Source of the DNA: Macrobrachium rosenbergii
Lineage: Eukaryota; Arthropoda; Malacostraca; Decapoda; Palaemonidae
Direction: 5' to 3'
Assembly: GCF_040412425.1 (NCBI RefSeq)
Contig: NC_089795.1
Location: 84,417,163-84,481,162 of the forward strand
Length of the DNA stretch: 64,000 nucleotides
Both the position numbers and the translations under genes were made by a program. This document shows positions 24,036 to 37,753 of this stretch, one piece after another; position 1 is the stretch's first letter, and the number at the start of each line of letters is the position of its first letter. A model generated the notes under the pieces. It saw only the letters and a program-made list of their open reading frames with translations, ran no database searches and was not told the origin of the DNA.

Positions 24036-27000
24036 TCCTAAATAGCTATACGTAAAGGGAGGGGTTGCAATGGTGACAAAACATGACCTTAAAGGCTAAG
24101 AGATCATTCTAGGAGACAGACTGACAGACAGACAGAGAGGAGAGGCAGCGTTGTTTCGGCTTGTTATGAGGGGTACTGGTAATTTAACTGATACGAAACT
24201 ATAATGAAAATACTGATGAAATAATGCTGCTTTTGTGCCATGGCATGAAATTAAGATCGTCCCAATATGAGTTCGCCACTCGAGAAACATGCTATGTGTC
24301 CTTTTTTAAAAATTGAGTAAATCGCGACTGAAAATAAGATATTTTCACGTCGTTATAATACTATAATTTGAGAACATGATATTACATCTTTTCAAAAAAT
24401 AAGAACTAAATTTCTATACACATTATGCCTATGTAATAATATTTAAAACAGTTTATTAGATTATGAAATATTTATAGAAAAATGTGCGGTTTTTTTTTCC
24501 AATTCCCCTATTTTTGCACCGAAATGTGTCTGATCATGTTTTATAGTTTAAAATCCTGCAAGATACTGTTTATGTGTGTGTGTTTTTTTTTAACAATGTT
24601 GTATGGTAGTAATGGAAAAAGTTCGCTCCGACCCCAAATTTGTAAATAATTTTTCGTCTTTTGCAAAAATTTCCAAAGAAACATTGTCACAGTTAACATA
24701 CAGCAATAAACATGTCACAGAGTATGTAAATAATAATCATAACAAACCTGTGCATATTTATTAATGATGAAGGTAATGATGACTAATAAAAAATCCCAAA
24801 AGCTAATAGCACAAAGTTAATAAACGCAATAAACATGGAAACTGGTAATAATATTCCCCAAAAAATATGAATAATATATAATAATCAAGATGGTGGTAAT
24901 TAACGATTAAAAATAATCACTAATTAATTAAAAGGCATGAAAAAATGGATGACAAAAATAAGTTTTACTCACCACGCAAAAAAAAAAAAAAATTGGATGA
25001 CATAGTTTTACTTACCAAAATAAGAGTTTGATTCTTGATTATCATTTTCGTCGAGTAGTCAGAAGTATTAATCCATAGACAAGCACGGGTCTTCATCAAA
25101 GAGTGTTGTAATATCTAAACTTCACCATGGTGACAGCGAGAATGACAGCAGACTAGCTGACGTCCATTCAATCGCGGTATTTTTTGTACAGTGCCCTGAT
25201 GCTGACATGAAACTCTAAATACCGCCGGTTCAAGGTGTGCCTTTGGGTGTAGTGATTGGAACAAACTGGCATAAGTCGTTTGTGTTCTGGGACGCCTAAC
25301 ACAGCCCCTGTTACTTTCCTGGTGCTTGGGTTCATGCCCCACAGGTCGTTTATTCTTGTTCCTCCTTCAGACAACTTTTCCATAGCAACTAGGGTCCTCA
25401 CAGCTTTCATTACTTCAATGGAGATGAAAGCTGCCTTTGCAGATTGTTGTTTCTTTACCCCTGAAGGTAATAGAGTAGCCCAATGACCGCTTCTTGCTTT
25501 CCTCGGCCTCAGGTCATTTCTTCTTGATGAGTTCCCAACGAATGTTTATCTACAGTTATGTTGTCTGCATGCTGTGGTCTCCCGTTGACCAGTTTGTCTT
25601 GAGGATGATCACATGAATCACCTCATCCCCCAATTCGACAAAAAAAATCGTTCTTGCACTTGCAAGGTAAATAGCCTTCTTGGTGAAAGTTTTCTTGGTA
25701 CCAGCCTCCTTAAGAAAGCTTTGGTAGGTTAGACCAAAGTTTTTTTTCTCCTTTTAGCAGCATTAACAAACTTTGTTTCTGGTCTATTAACCATTTTTCT
25801 TCCTTTTCACGCTGTACTGGGTGTTCAACCTCACCAGCTGACGTTCCCAGAGGTTAGGAGCTAGCCTACTCCTGGCGGTGGCACAAGCTTCGAAAACTAG
25901 TGCTAGTGGCACAAGAGGATGGATCATCGCATCCTATATCACTATCACTGTTACAGGGATGCACCCAGTCATCATCTGGGGTTTCACTGTCACTAGGCTA
26001 TAATCGTATTAACTATATCTTCTGTCTTTTCACACTAGGCTAACCTTTCAGCAATCTTGTGACCTTTTCCCTTCTTCCACCTAATATCACTGCTCTCCTC
26101 TTTACCCTTCACCTGTTATGTCACTGCCTTGCTCAATAACATCACTATCACCAGGTCCTGTTACCGGAGAAGGTCCATAATTATCATTATCACCACCACC
26201 TGAACATCATCCAAATTAGCTCTACCTTTAGCCTACCACTCCTAGAAGCCACCGACACACGAGAAATTTTACTTCTTTTTTTCACACCAGGCTATCCTGG
26301 GACGATCTGATCCATATCGCACACTTCCATGGGATCTACGTTATATAAATTCAATATAGCGGTAACACTACCGCTCAGTGATTAATAACACTGCCGTTAA
26401 TAACGATAAGGTCGCACATTTAGGGGAAACTTAACATGGATTAGCTTCCAAGCGACAATAACAAAAGCGCTGATTGGCCGGCCTGCCGCTTGGCTCGTAA
26501 CTTCTTTTCCCGAGTAAGGATAATCCTTACAACGGCCCTCCGTAGACTGGCTAGTCCATTCCTTTGTGTATAACGTTACTCTCAGTGACAGAAATTCACA
26601 AATTCCCTATAATGCCTCTGCTGAAACACGATGAGCAGTCGCTAGCAGGAGAAAAACACTTCCATTGAAAGCCTTATTCTTTATTCTACATTGCTCTCGA
26701 ATGCCGAAGAAAAGGTTTCTTGTTCTAACCTGAATTTGGAGTGATGAAATCATATATTAGGAATGTAAAGGTTCAGTGGAAATCGGAGACTAATAATTGA
26801 AACAGAAATCAGCTCTTGCAACTAGCTTCAGAGGCATATGTTTCACACTCATCGGGCAACTGAAAACGAATATTCATATTACACTTGAAAATATTTACTT
26901 TGATTGATATAAAAAAGATCCAAAATGCATGTAGACATGAAATAAATTAAAACGAAAATGAAAAATAAAACTGTGAAAAATCAAAAGAGAAAAGCTAGTG

Positions 27001-27154
27001 AAATATAAAAAAATCTAAAAACCCGGAACTCGACAGAGCTTTCACTATTACAAAGGAAGGGTGTATAGAGACCCCATTTCGATACATCTGCAGGTAAGGG
27101 CTGAAAAGGAGACCACATTTATAGACGGTTATGTTCCTCATTTTGTTGAAAATC
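24033..27154. other. No supported gene; possible coding fossil at 25.1-26.0 kb
   Basis: AT-rich until 25 kb, then more balanced. Between 25168 and 25510 frames are open on both strands, and 25.5-26.0 kb on the - strand shows broken acidic and basic peptide runs (for example TPDDDWVHPCNSDSD). This looks like a decayed coding sequence, probably a mobile-element gene. I could not identify a family or fix the strand. Confidence 0.35.
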
Positions 27155-27156
27155 CA

Positions 27157-27221
<65 letters not shown>

Positions 27222-27306
27222 ATATATATATGTGTATATATAATTTATATATATAGATATAGATATATATAATGTATTATATGTATATATAATATGCATT
27301 TATGGA

Positions 27307-27355
<49 letters not shown>
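27155..27355. repeat. (AT)n microsatellites
   Basis: Two main AT runs at about 27155-27238 and 27311-27355, with mixed ATAT/TAGATA sequence between. Confidence 0.93.
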
Positions 27356-27361
<6 letters not shown>

Positions 27362-27508
27362 GCTGTGTTTTATTTATGTATATACTATAATTACATATAT
27401 GTGTGTACACTGTATAAAAATGCTTGCTTCCTTTTAATTAGACGCTTGTAAAGCATTGTCCAGGATGAATACAGTATCCTTCCTCTCTTACCACCTGTGT
27501 GCTTTCAG

Positions 27509-27687
27509 ATCCTGTGGGATGACATCATAGGAGAGGCGGAGGGACTCGCACACCGGACAAATGCTGGAATTGCTCTATATCCTGTTACGATGGGACGCGC
27601 CGCTGCTGTTACGTATTCTTGGTTATTCTGTGCGCGCCTCTCATCGCCTTCTGCAACGGGTGCCAGTTCGCCTGCCTTGCATTCAAC
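27509..27687 (+). CDS. CAV: Caveolin, central exon with a one-base frameshift
   Basis: Bounded by an acceptor (GTGCTTTCAG) and donor (GTAAGT). It opens in phase 0 with ILWDDIIGEAEG, matching the caveolin signature region. The frame then fails at the G-run 27541-27543, where one G seems to be missing. In the next frame the rest of the domain is intact: a scaffolding-like Trp/Cys stretch (PDKCWNCSISCYDGTRR), then the hydrophobic hairpin (CCYVFLVILCAPLIAFCNG). It ends ACLAFN in phase 0, matching exon 3. The exon is 179 bases where 180 are needed, so this is a single deletion and not general decay. Left as is, translation ends early. Real pseudogenisation, a null allele, or a sequencing error in a short G-run are all possible. 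Intact splice sites and domain favour error or a recent change. Confidence 0.82.
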
Positions 27688-27716
27688 GTAAGTTTGACTG
27701 TTGACTATACAGCTTC

Positions 27717-27719
<3 letters not shown>

Positions 27720-27784
<65 letters not shown>
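27720..27784. repeat. (AT)n microsatellite
   Basis: Starts about 30 bases inside caveolin intron 2. Confidence 0.95.
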
Positions 27785-27788
<4 letters not shown>

Positions 27789-27799
27789 TTATATCGATT

Positions 27800-27980
27800 G
27801 ACTAATCATTAATTTATTTTTTCTTTTTTAATAAGTGAGATATCTTTTTTTCTGTATTTCCCTTTAACCTCCTCTTACTTCTTCCTAATGAACACCTTAA
27901 TATTCTTTGGAAGCTTGAGTTTCAAGTCAGTGGCATTGTGGGCTTGTTCCATCTGAATAGGGTTCATTTTCTGAATAGTA
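27800..27980 (+). mobile_element. LINE 3' untranslated fragment
   Basis: Carries the LINE 3' landmarks (TTCTTTGGAAGCTTGAGTTT, GTGGGCTTGTTCCATCTGAA, TAGGGTTCATTTTCTGAATA). Its tail is (TA)n instead of (AAT)n. Confidence 0.72.
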
Positions 27981-28007
27981 TATATATATATATAGATATA
28001 TGTGTAT

Positions 28008-28089
28008 AAATTTCTGATTCACATCAGGATCGAACCAAGATCTTTCATTTGAAAGACCTGGGTTCGATTCTGATGTGAGTCAGAAATTT
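28008..28089. repeat. Palindrome containing two tRNA B-box-like motifs
   Basis: Arms of 39 bases at 28008-28046 and 28051-28089 are reverse complements with few mismatches around a 4-base loop. Each holds a GGTTCGATTC-type B-box motif, one on each strand. Probably two head-to-head SINE fragments. Confidence 0.75.
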
Positions 28090-28144
28090 ATTTCTGTTCC
28101 ACAGCTAATTGTGTTATATTTCTATATGTATGTGTGTATGTATA

Positions 28145-29108
<964 letters not shown>

Positions 29109-29312
29109 CATGTATGGTGCGTCGGACCTTGCCTGAGAATGTGGAAGATCAACATGGCCACTCTGAAGAAGTTCTGGGAAGCCTGGCTCTACGCCGTCTG
29201 CCTGCCGATGTTCGAGACTTGTGGCATGTGTTGTGCGAAGGCCAGCGTCAAGTACCAGAAGCTCCCGGACGCGATGACGGCGGAGACCTCTTCGGATTAC
29301 TTCAACGTCTGA
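29109..29312 (+). CDS. CAV: Caveolin, C-terminal exon
   Basis: Opens in phase 0 after the acceptor CCTTCGCAG with HVWCVGPCLRMWKINMATLK and runs 67 codons to TGA at 29310-29312. The HxWCVxPC run following the membrane hairpin, and the Cys cluster CLPMFETCGMCC where caveolins are palmitoylated, fit the family C-terminal domain, which lies on the cytosolic face of the membrane. The end (QKLPDAMTAETSSDYFNV) is a short polar tail. With the two upstream exons the protein would be about 190 residues, close to the 178 of human caveolin-1. Drosophila lacks caveolin, but crustaceans and many other invertebrates keep it (general knowledge, not checked here). Confidence 0.88.
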   Translation, partial: HVWCVGPCLRMWKINMATLKKFWEAWLYAVCLPMFETCGMCCAKASVKYQKLPDAMTAETSSDYFNV

Positions 29313-30274
29313 GGGCCGGGATGGGGACGGGATAGGCGACTGGAGGACGGAACAGCAAAATGAACAGAGCTAACTGAACACCACTTGGGAATCAAGTTAG
29401 AGATTTTGGGGTATTGCAGAGACTTGCGAATTCATAACATTTCGTTCGTTAGGCAAAATGGTTTGTTGCCAACGACAGCTTTCATGGACGTAGGGAAATT
29501 AGATCTAAGATCGGAATGGACTACGAAATTTTAGATTTCACGGTCTACAAAACGAAATTGGGGTTAGTTAAGTCTCTGTAATTTGAATTGCTAATGGTCT
29601 GACTCAAGTATGACTTTACAATGAATAACGTAAAAAGAAATCTGAGAATCCTTATAAAAGTTCTCACTGACTCTACCAGGTTTTTGAACATTAACACAAA
29701 ATTAGAATACCACCGAAATCTCTCTTCTCTAGAATGATTTCTAAGAAAAACTTACAAAACGATTTTTTTTTTAACTCTAATAGGGTCCGATTATTTAACT
29801 GTTTTGAGGGAGTTATGCTTGCAAACTTAGTTGTAAAATTTATGATTAAAAGAAACATAAGATTTCCTCCTTCCTTCTGTCATTTTAAATTGGGAATGTA
29901 ACCTGTGTAATGCAGCTAACCAAAGATTTGATTACTTTTAAAGTGAGTAGGCCTAGATGTATGTCGATGAACGCATTTCATTGAAAAAGACACCTCCTCC
30001 TTCTCGAGACCCTTCCAGGTATGAAACGAATTCACTTGATGCAAAATCAATGTTTATTTCAGTGAGAGTCGTCTGCAAGTGTCGAAACTGTTAACTAAGT
30101 GCCTGACCTGCACATGCGCACACGAGAAACTCACTTACGCACATTCAGAGTGGTCGCTGGGTGATGAACCAATTAGGCAGACGTTTGTGGGTAAAATTTC
30201 TAAAAAATTCCTGTCAGTTGATATTCCCTTGAGCCAATATTAACCATAGTTATCTTCCCCGTTGTATGAATAAA
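29313..30274 (+). other. Probable caveolin 3' untranslated region with distant poly(A) signal
   Basis: No frame or repeat follows the stop for almost 1 kb. The first canonical AATAAA I see downstream is at 30269-30274. The transcript end is inferred from that alone. Confidence 0.3.
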
Positions 30275-30527
30275 AGCGAATGATGCAGTCGCTCGCCGCT
30301 AACAGCTTGTCTGCTGCGATTGCCTATTCCTGACATCAGGAGTTAATTCGTCAGAGAAATGCGTCACGTTATACTTTGATATAGTTATTTTCATTGTAAG
30401 CTTATAAAAAAAAGAATACTTTATTTTCCACACGGTCAGTCATTATCTATGCATGTATACCCTTATGCAAGTACACAATTATTCAATCATACATACACAC
30501 CTATAGATATATTTTTATATGTTATTC

Positions 30528-30529
<2 letters not shown>

Positions 30530-30586
<57 letters not shown>
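30530..30586. repeat. (AT)n microsatellite
   Basis: Pure AT dinucleotides, about 28 units. Confidence 0.95.
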
Positions 30587-30592
<6 letters not shown>

Positions 30593-31717
30593 GTATCCTC
30601 ACCCACCAGTGCTCTGCACTCTTCAGTTTGTTTCCATTTTTTCTACTTTTAAAACTTCAGAACTACATAAAATGCAGACTTTATATAGTATAGAATGCTA
30701 TCACAACGAGTGTGATGAAACATTATGTACAAAGTGGCCTTTAGTATAGGCAAAGAAGTGTGGTATAGAATTATATAATCATTAAAATATTTAGATATTA
30801 AGTCAGACCACTGCTGCCATCTTTAAAGCTACGTGACGTCACAGGAGGAGTTTTGCGTAGTCAGCAAAATCCTTCTCACAGAGCTGGAATTTTTTGTTTC
30901 GGAACTTAGCGTTAGATCTCCTGTCATTTAAAACAGTATGCTCCTAGTAAATTATTTTGCTTTCACAGTATTTTCTTACTTTCAACCTGAACTAATTTGC
31001 CCCCTTTGCTTTCTCCAGTATTCATATGTTGTTAAATTACCAAAAAGTTCTCGAGAGAATGATGATAATAAACTATTCTCGAAGGGATTAGGGCAATAAG
31101 GCTTTTAAATAAAAATCACAATAATTTAAGAACATCGAAAGGAATTCAATAACAATCATAAAACTTGTGAAGGATAAATGTTAGAGTTGTAAAGCAGTAT
31201 ATTCTGTTCTGCCTAAGGTTCACACGATGGCTTAGATGTCATATGTTATATTGAGGTCTTGGCAGCTATGACGGGTTGAGCCTCATCACCAACACCCTAA
31301 CTCCCTCCAGTGACGTCACGGCGTGAGAGGGTAGGTAGCTGTATCGCCGCCAGCAGTGGGCCTCGCCTTGTGAAGAGACATGGAATGTAGTATATTTCGA
31401 TTTCCTAGTTTTAGTCTGTGGTGTTGTCGAAGTGTGGCATCATGATTACCGTGAGCGTTTGAATAATGTATATGATCCTGCACCATTTTCATTGAGGTAC
31501 CGATTGGCTTGAAAGACAAAAAGAAGTAGTTTTATTCCCGACATGAAATTAAACTGATCTGTCACTCTTGTCAGTGAAATGTCGTAGCTTAGTTTTTTGG
31601 TGGGATTGTCATGCTAAATATAGATATATACTTACACTTTATATATATGCATACATATTCATATACATATGCAGTGCTTCGCCATTTTTGCAAGTATATT
31701 CACCAGCATGGTTAATG
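30587..31717. other. No gene seen
   Basis: Intergenic. TGACGTCA palindromes occur at 30834-30841 and 31311-31318, matching a CRE-type site. With no nearby gene start I attach no function. Confidence 0.45.
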
Positions 31718-31985
31718 AAATGTATAATTTAGGTTAAAGGCCTAGCGCTAGGGCCTATGAGGTCACTTAGCGCTGCAAGGGAAACTGAGAGTAAAAAGGT
31801 TTTAATTAAGGAGGAAACCTCGCAGTTGCAATATGAGAAAGAGAATATGAATGAAGATACGTTAAAAGCAATGAAAGCGGTTGCAATTATGGGCCGAAGG
31901 GAAGCTGCATAGAACCTTAAGTAATGCCTACAGTGCACTACGTACGTTACAGTGACGAGCAGTCGGACACTACTCTCCTGCGGGG
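31718..31985 (+). mobile_element. Family A retroposon, copy 8, internally deleted
   Basis: Keeps both ends (5' hairpin with substitutions; CTTAAGTAATGCCTACAGTG end) but is missing part of the central block, and its 3' hairpin is mutated. Confidence 0.8.
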
Positions 31986-32777
31986 TTCATGGCCATGGAA
32001 GTATATGAATTCATACATATGCATATATATATCTATTCACTGTGATAATGTAACCTTTTAGTCAATCATAGCTATCATGACACACGTGTAAGTTTTTAGC
32101 GGCGCTGAGATGACATTCGGAAATATAGAACAAGAAAATGCTTGGGCCTATTCTGGAAAACCCTAAGGTAATGATTACTTCTTGTGCCTTGCGTTCCGAA
32201 GCTTGTAGATCCTGCCAGGCGAAGACAGAAATCAGATTGTTAGTCTAAAGAATAGATTCGTTTTTTCACGTGTTTCTTTTTGTACACACATTTTGAGAAT
32301 AAAGGATTCTACTTGTAAAAGAAGCTTTTTAATCTCCTCAGCAGTCCTCAGAGTGGAATTCTGCTTTTGTTTTCAGCTTGCTTAATTTCACCGAAAGTGT
32401 TCTGCTATTCTTCACATAGCACTAAGAGATACTCTGTGTCTGAATGGGTAGCTGCTCCAAATAACTACGAAACCTATTTCCAGAGTCTTGCTGTACGAAT
32501 GTCCAATATCTCAATTTTGCCACGTTTGTGTAGTCGGTGAAATTCAAATATTTAAATGTCTACATGCCTTGGAACCAACGATATCCTTGAGACATTCGAT
32601 TTAAGGTCATTACGCACAACTGAACTGACAAAGTATTGTGCTTTTTCGTCACAGAGAGTCATTAACAGAGAGTGGCCATCTCCCTGCCAAGCATGTGACC
32701 TCAGGCGGCCATATTGAAACTCCCACTCCAGCAAAAGAAAACTTGACTGCAGTGACGAAACACTGAGGCAGTACACT

Positions 32778-32815
<38 letters not shown>

Positions 32816-33106
32816 AAGTAATTCTTATAAGGATATGTTACTCTATTGCAGTCAAATTAATCATTACTGTATAATATATTTTCAAATATTATTGGTCCTA
32901 CGTAAACAGTATCTGAAGTAAAGATTTCTGCATTCTAATCTTTATGTATCTCAAATATTGGACAGCTAAATACAACTTCATTGGGATAATTGATTCCCTT
33001 ATCGAACCATCAGTAATCTATAAGCATATGAATAAATGACTGCTTATACTCCTTTTAACAAAAGAATTAAATATTGATTTATATCGAACAATCAGTATAT
33101 ATACAT

Positions 33107-33107
<1 letters not shown>
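31986..33107. other. No gene seen; short (CT)n tract
   Basis: Unique-looking, with (CT)n at 32781-32812. Confidence 0.5.
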
Positions 33108-34773
<1,666 letters not shown>

Positions 34774-34838
34774 CCCCGCGGTTCACGGGGCTTCAAAGAT
34801 AGCTGCAAGGCTTTGCAAGCAGCGCCAGCCTGGTGGCG
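34774..34838. other. GC-rich island of three consecutive hairpins
   Basis: Three short stems sit side by side in otherwise AT-rich DNA: CCCCG/CGGGG (34774-34778 with 34786-34790), GCTGC/GCAGC (34802-34806 with 34819-34823) and CGCCA/TGGCG (34823-34827 with 34834-34838). The middle stem is extended by pairing GCAA with TTGC. It may be a structured RNA, a SINE fragment or chance. Confidence 0.35.
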
Positions 34839-35513
34839 TTAAGTCAAACTACATTGTACAGTACTAGCATACAGATAACAGTTCCAGTTATTATTGACTA
34901 TATGATTTTCATCTAGCATTTTCCCTTTAACATTAAACCTTTATAAGGCAGGAAAATATTCCCACAATTGTCCAACTCGGAGCAATAGACTATGGGCACT
35001 GTTTTGAGTTATTGAATTATTGTATACTTAAACATTTTGACTGTGTTCGTGTTTGTGTATACTGTGTTGTCTGTTTATCTATCTATACAGTGTATATATA
35101 TATATACGAGTATATATATATATATAATGTATATATATATATCTGTATTTTATTAAACATTAAATTATTCTCACCGCTCATCTAATCCTGAAATGAGGGA
35201 TCGTTAAAATCCCGCCTATGCAAGAAATATTAATTGCTACTATTGACGAGCGTAGAATTAATCATTCAAAATACAGATGGTATTTTATTGGCCACAGGCT
35301 TTCATAATAAGAAAAACCAAATCAAACGCACATTCGCCCATAGTCTGAATAACCTAATCAAAATGGTAATAGATTTTTCATGTAATTAGGATAGGTGAAA
35401 AGGAACTCTCTTGAAATGTTGACTCAAAATATTCAAATGGATGTTGGAACAAGTGTTTTTAAGACCTGTGTTTGATAATGTACGTGCGTATTTTCGCATA
35501 ATCCTCCCACTCT
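34839..35513. other. Upstream region of the chitin-binding gene
   Basis: AT-rich, with a short AT microsatellite near 35091-35145. No further feature. Confidence 0.45.
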
Positions 35514-35522
35514 TATATAAAA
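35514..35522 (+). promoter_or_regulatory. TATA box of the chitin-binding gene
   Basis: TATATAAAA lies 94 bases before the ATG at 35608. With the usual 25-30 base spacing, transcription would begin around 35541-35550 (TTACAGCATA), giving a 5' leader of about 60 bases. The short leader and strong TATA suit a tissue-specific secreted protein gene. Confidence 0.65.
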
Positions 35523-35607
35523 CGGTCTGGGAATCTACATTTACAGCATAGACTCTGTCGCACTGAAGCAGTCTAGATTCGCTCGGTGACCAGATAAACT
35601 GAGAAAC

Positions 35608-35686
35608 ATGAAGTACCTCTTGGCAGTTCTTCTGTTGGCTGCGGTCTCAGAAGCCTTCGACTGTCCCAGCGCGGGAGTATTCCCCA
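35608..35686 (+). CDS. Chitin-binding (peritrophin-A type) secreted protein, exon 1
   Basis: Starts at the first ATG after the TATA box (context GAAACATGA). It encodes a clean signal peptide (MKYLLAVLLLAAVSEA, cleavage likely after residue 16) and the first cysteine (FDCPSAGVFP). It ends in phase 1 on A, before a consensus donor GTGAGT. Spliced to exons 2 and 3, the protein is 77 residues (mature about 61). Its six cysteines are at positions 19, 30, 36, 55, 68 and 74, the peritrophin-A (CBM14) pattern. Proteins of this fold bind chitin in cuticle or in the gut peritrophic lining. A single-domain protein this small is at the short end of the family. Confidence 0.85.
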
Positions 35687-36078
35687 GTGAGTGTCAATGT
35701 TTTGTCTCCTTCCCACTAACTTTTTTTTTTTTTTTGTTACCTCTTCCATTGATGGTGTTAGGTGACAACTTGTTTGTGTCTTTTTTTTACAGTCAAGTTG
35801 TCTGTATCATGAAATCTCACCCCAGTGCTTAATTTCTGCCCCCCCCTCAGTTACAAAATACATGACTATTAGTTTTATTTCTTTGTAAATCTGCTCCTCT
35901 GTTATTAATGCTTTTCAAAATTTAATATATATTTTATTTGTTCAAAACATTGTCCTTCTTGGGCTCGATTACGGCCTACGTAAGCATTCATACATAAATA
36001 TTTAGATTAAGTTGTCTGTGCAATAGATAGGCTATATATTCTGAATGCATTATGTACATCCATACACACTGTTGCTGT

Positions 36079-36082
<4 letters not shown>

Positions 36083-36126
<44 letters not shown>
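36083..36126. repeat. (AT)n microsatellite in intron 1
   Basis: Ends 18 bases before the exon 2 acceptor, so it sits against the branch-point and pyrimidine-tract region. Confidence 0.93.
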
Positions 36127-36128
<2 letters not shown>

Positions 36129-36144
36129 CACTTTTGTGCTTCAG

Positions 36145-36267
36145 AGGATGATTGCACAGGATTCTACGTGTGTGGTCGCGACCTCCTCACAGGTGTGGGC
36201 GAGCTGGAGATCATACACGAGTACGCATGCGATGCAGGAGCTCTCTACAACAGCAGCATTCGTCGTT
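36145..36267 (+). CDS. Chitin-binding protein, exon 2
   Basis: The acceptor TTTTGTGCTTCAG is followed by AG, completing the split Lys codon. The exon then encodes DDCTGFYVCGRDLLTG and on to EYACDAGALYNSSIRR, finishing in phase 1 (T of the fifth Cys) at the donor GTAAGT. The core CxGFYVC and YxCxxGxLYN motifs are the hallmark of the peritrophin-A chitin-binding domain; the aromatic residues between cysteines 2 and 4 form the sugar-binding face in the family. The spacing between cysteines 3 and 4 (18 residues, GRDLLTGVGELEIIHEYA) is at the long end. The open frame in the other phase is a shadow. Confidence 0.85.
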
Positions 36268-36430
36268 GTAAGTTTAATTAAGATACCAGACTGTTCTTGT
36301 TAGTCTTAAATTAAGGCGCACAGAGACACCATCAAGTTGTTTTAGGGGTGATTTAAAAGACAATGTAAACTGGAAGCCTAGTCGCACAGGTTAGGCTAAC
36401 GAGAGCGATTGGTGAATCCTCGGTCTTGTT

Positions 36431-36742
36431 CAGTGGTTCTCAACCTTTTTGTGCCCATGGACCATTTTTGGCATCCCTAAACACTCATGGCCCACTGCCC
36501 TTCAGAAGTGTGTAATGATGATAGAAGTATTATAAAGAATTTTCAGAACACTAATAGTTTTACATTTTCATTTATGGAATTATTTTTCAGAACACTTTAT
36601 TAGTTATACATTTTCATTTATGAAAGAAATCACTGGCCTGCATTTACTGTAAATGATTTTTCATTTCTTAAATACTATTTTAAGGATGTCCGAGGCATGG
36701 CCCCCTCAGAACTGCCCATGACCCACAGGTTGAAAACCATTG
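36431..36742. mobile_element. hAT-type MITE in intron 2
   Basis: Termini CAGTGGTTCTCAACC and GGTTGAAAACCATTG are inverted repeats of the hAT/Charlie kind. The flanking octamers GTCTTGTT (36423-36430) and GTCTAGAC (36743-36750) share five of eight bases, a decayed 8-bp target duplication. There is no coding sequence. The same terminus occurs at 52996 beside the hAT transposase remnant. Confidence 0.75.
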
Positions 36743-37159
36743 GTCTAGACCAAGACCTAAAAAAAAAAAAAAAAAAAAAAAAAAAGATCGGTCTAGATGG
36801 GTGAATCACAAACACACTTGTATTATTGTAAGATGCCAACGTTTAATAGGAGTAAATCGAGCTATGTTTTTTATTTATTATAATGATGATTCACAAAGTA
36901 ACATCTATGGTAATAAGACAGTTACGCTTTAGTACCATTTACATTGGTACTGTATTAAATTTCATGTAGTATGTGCTGCTCAGTTGAAATATCCGCCTAC
37001 CGCCTTCCGCTGTGCATTTTTCCCGAAGAAAACGAGGAAGAGAGGCCTTAGATAAATACCCTCAAGAGCAGAAGAAGATTTCAGTCCTGCTGAACGTTGC
37101 TTTTGTAAAGAATCTACCATCTTCACAGTAATGATTTTTTTTTTATTTTTATTTTGCAG

Positions 37160-37191
37160 GCGAGGAAGGCTACATCTGTCCGGAGAAGTAG
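37160..37191 (+). CDS. Chitin-binding protein, exon 3
   Basis: After a long T-rich tract and the acceptor TTTTGCAG the exon completes the fifth cysteine codon, then encodes EEGYICPEK and stops at TAG (37189-37191). The IC of this exon is the sixth cysteine, which closes the domain. The terminal exon has only ten residues after the junction. All three exons agree in phase, with intron phases 1 and 1. Confidence 0.83.
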
Positions 37192-37350
37192 GAAGACTGT
37201 AGACGAGAGATGGGAGTGAATGAAAGCCTTATTTCGCATTCTTCAGTACAATAGTTCCATTTTCATGAAACATTGGATTATCTTATTGGCGCATTATTGG
37301 AAAATTAGCTCTACACAAGAAATTCGAATATGACATCAGAATAGAAAGCA

Positions 37351-37388
37351 AATAAAGACATTGTGAACTCTGTTAAATTCACAATAAA
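37351..37388 (+). terminator. Poly(A) signals of the chitin-binding gene
   Basis: AATAAA at 37351-37356 and again at 37383-37388, 160-195 bases after the stop codon. Confidence 0.7.
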
Positions 37389-37753
37389 ATTATATTGTTC
37401 GTTATTATGACAATGAAATTCATCCCATTCTCTCTTGCTTTCCGTTCTCTGTTACTTAAAATGTTTTTTTGGGTTATGCTTAGTTTTGTCAATAAGAAAC
37501 AAACTACATAGTCATGTATATATGTAAAGCATTATTTGCAAGTGTTTCTTTTTTTGCTCATATAACTAGCAATGAGAGAGCTCGCGATTTTACTTTATAA
37601 ACAAGGATTTGTATATAAGAAATAAAGCAGCACTGTAAAAGAGTATTCGTATATGCCTGTATGCCCAGTTTAATCCTTCAAAGAGATCTTTCAAATAACT
37701 ACAATAAACCTTGTAAATCTCTTGGGAATAACTGCTAATGATATTGTGTATTG

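Noticed and set aside
25168..25486. Overlapping open frames on both strands
   Set aside because: Looks like decayed coding sequence but no family motif was identified, so no gene is called.
27509..27687. Caveolin exon read as a complete separate open frame (60+ codons)
   Set aside because: After the first 11 codons that frame loses all caveolin features; the real domain continues in the next frame.
36052..36303. 83-codon frame over exon 2 of the chitin-binding gene
   Set aside because: Wrong phase; the phase joined to exons 1 and 3 gives the cysteine pattern.
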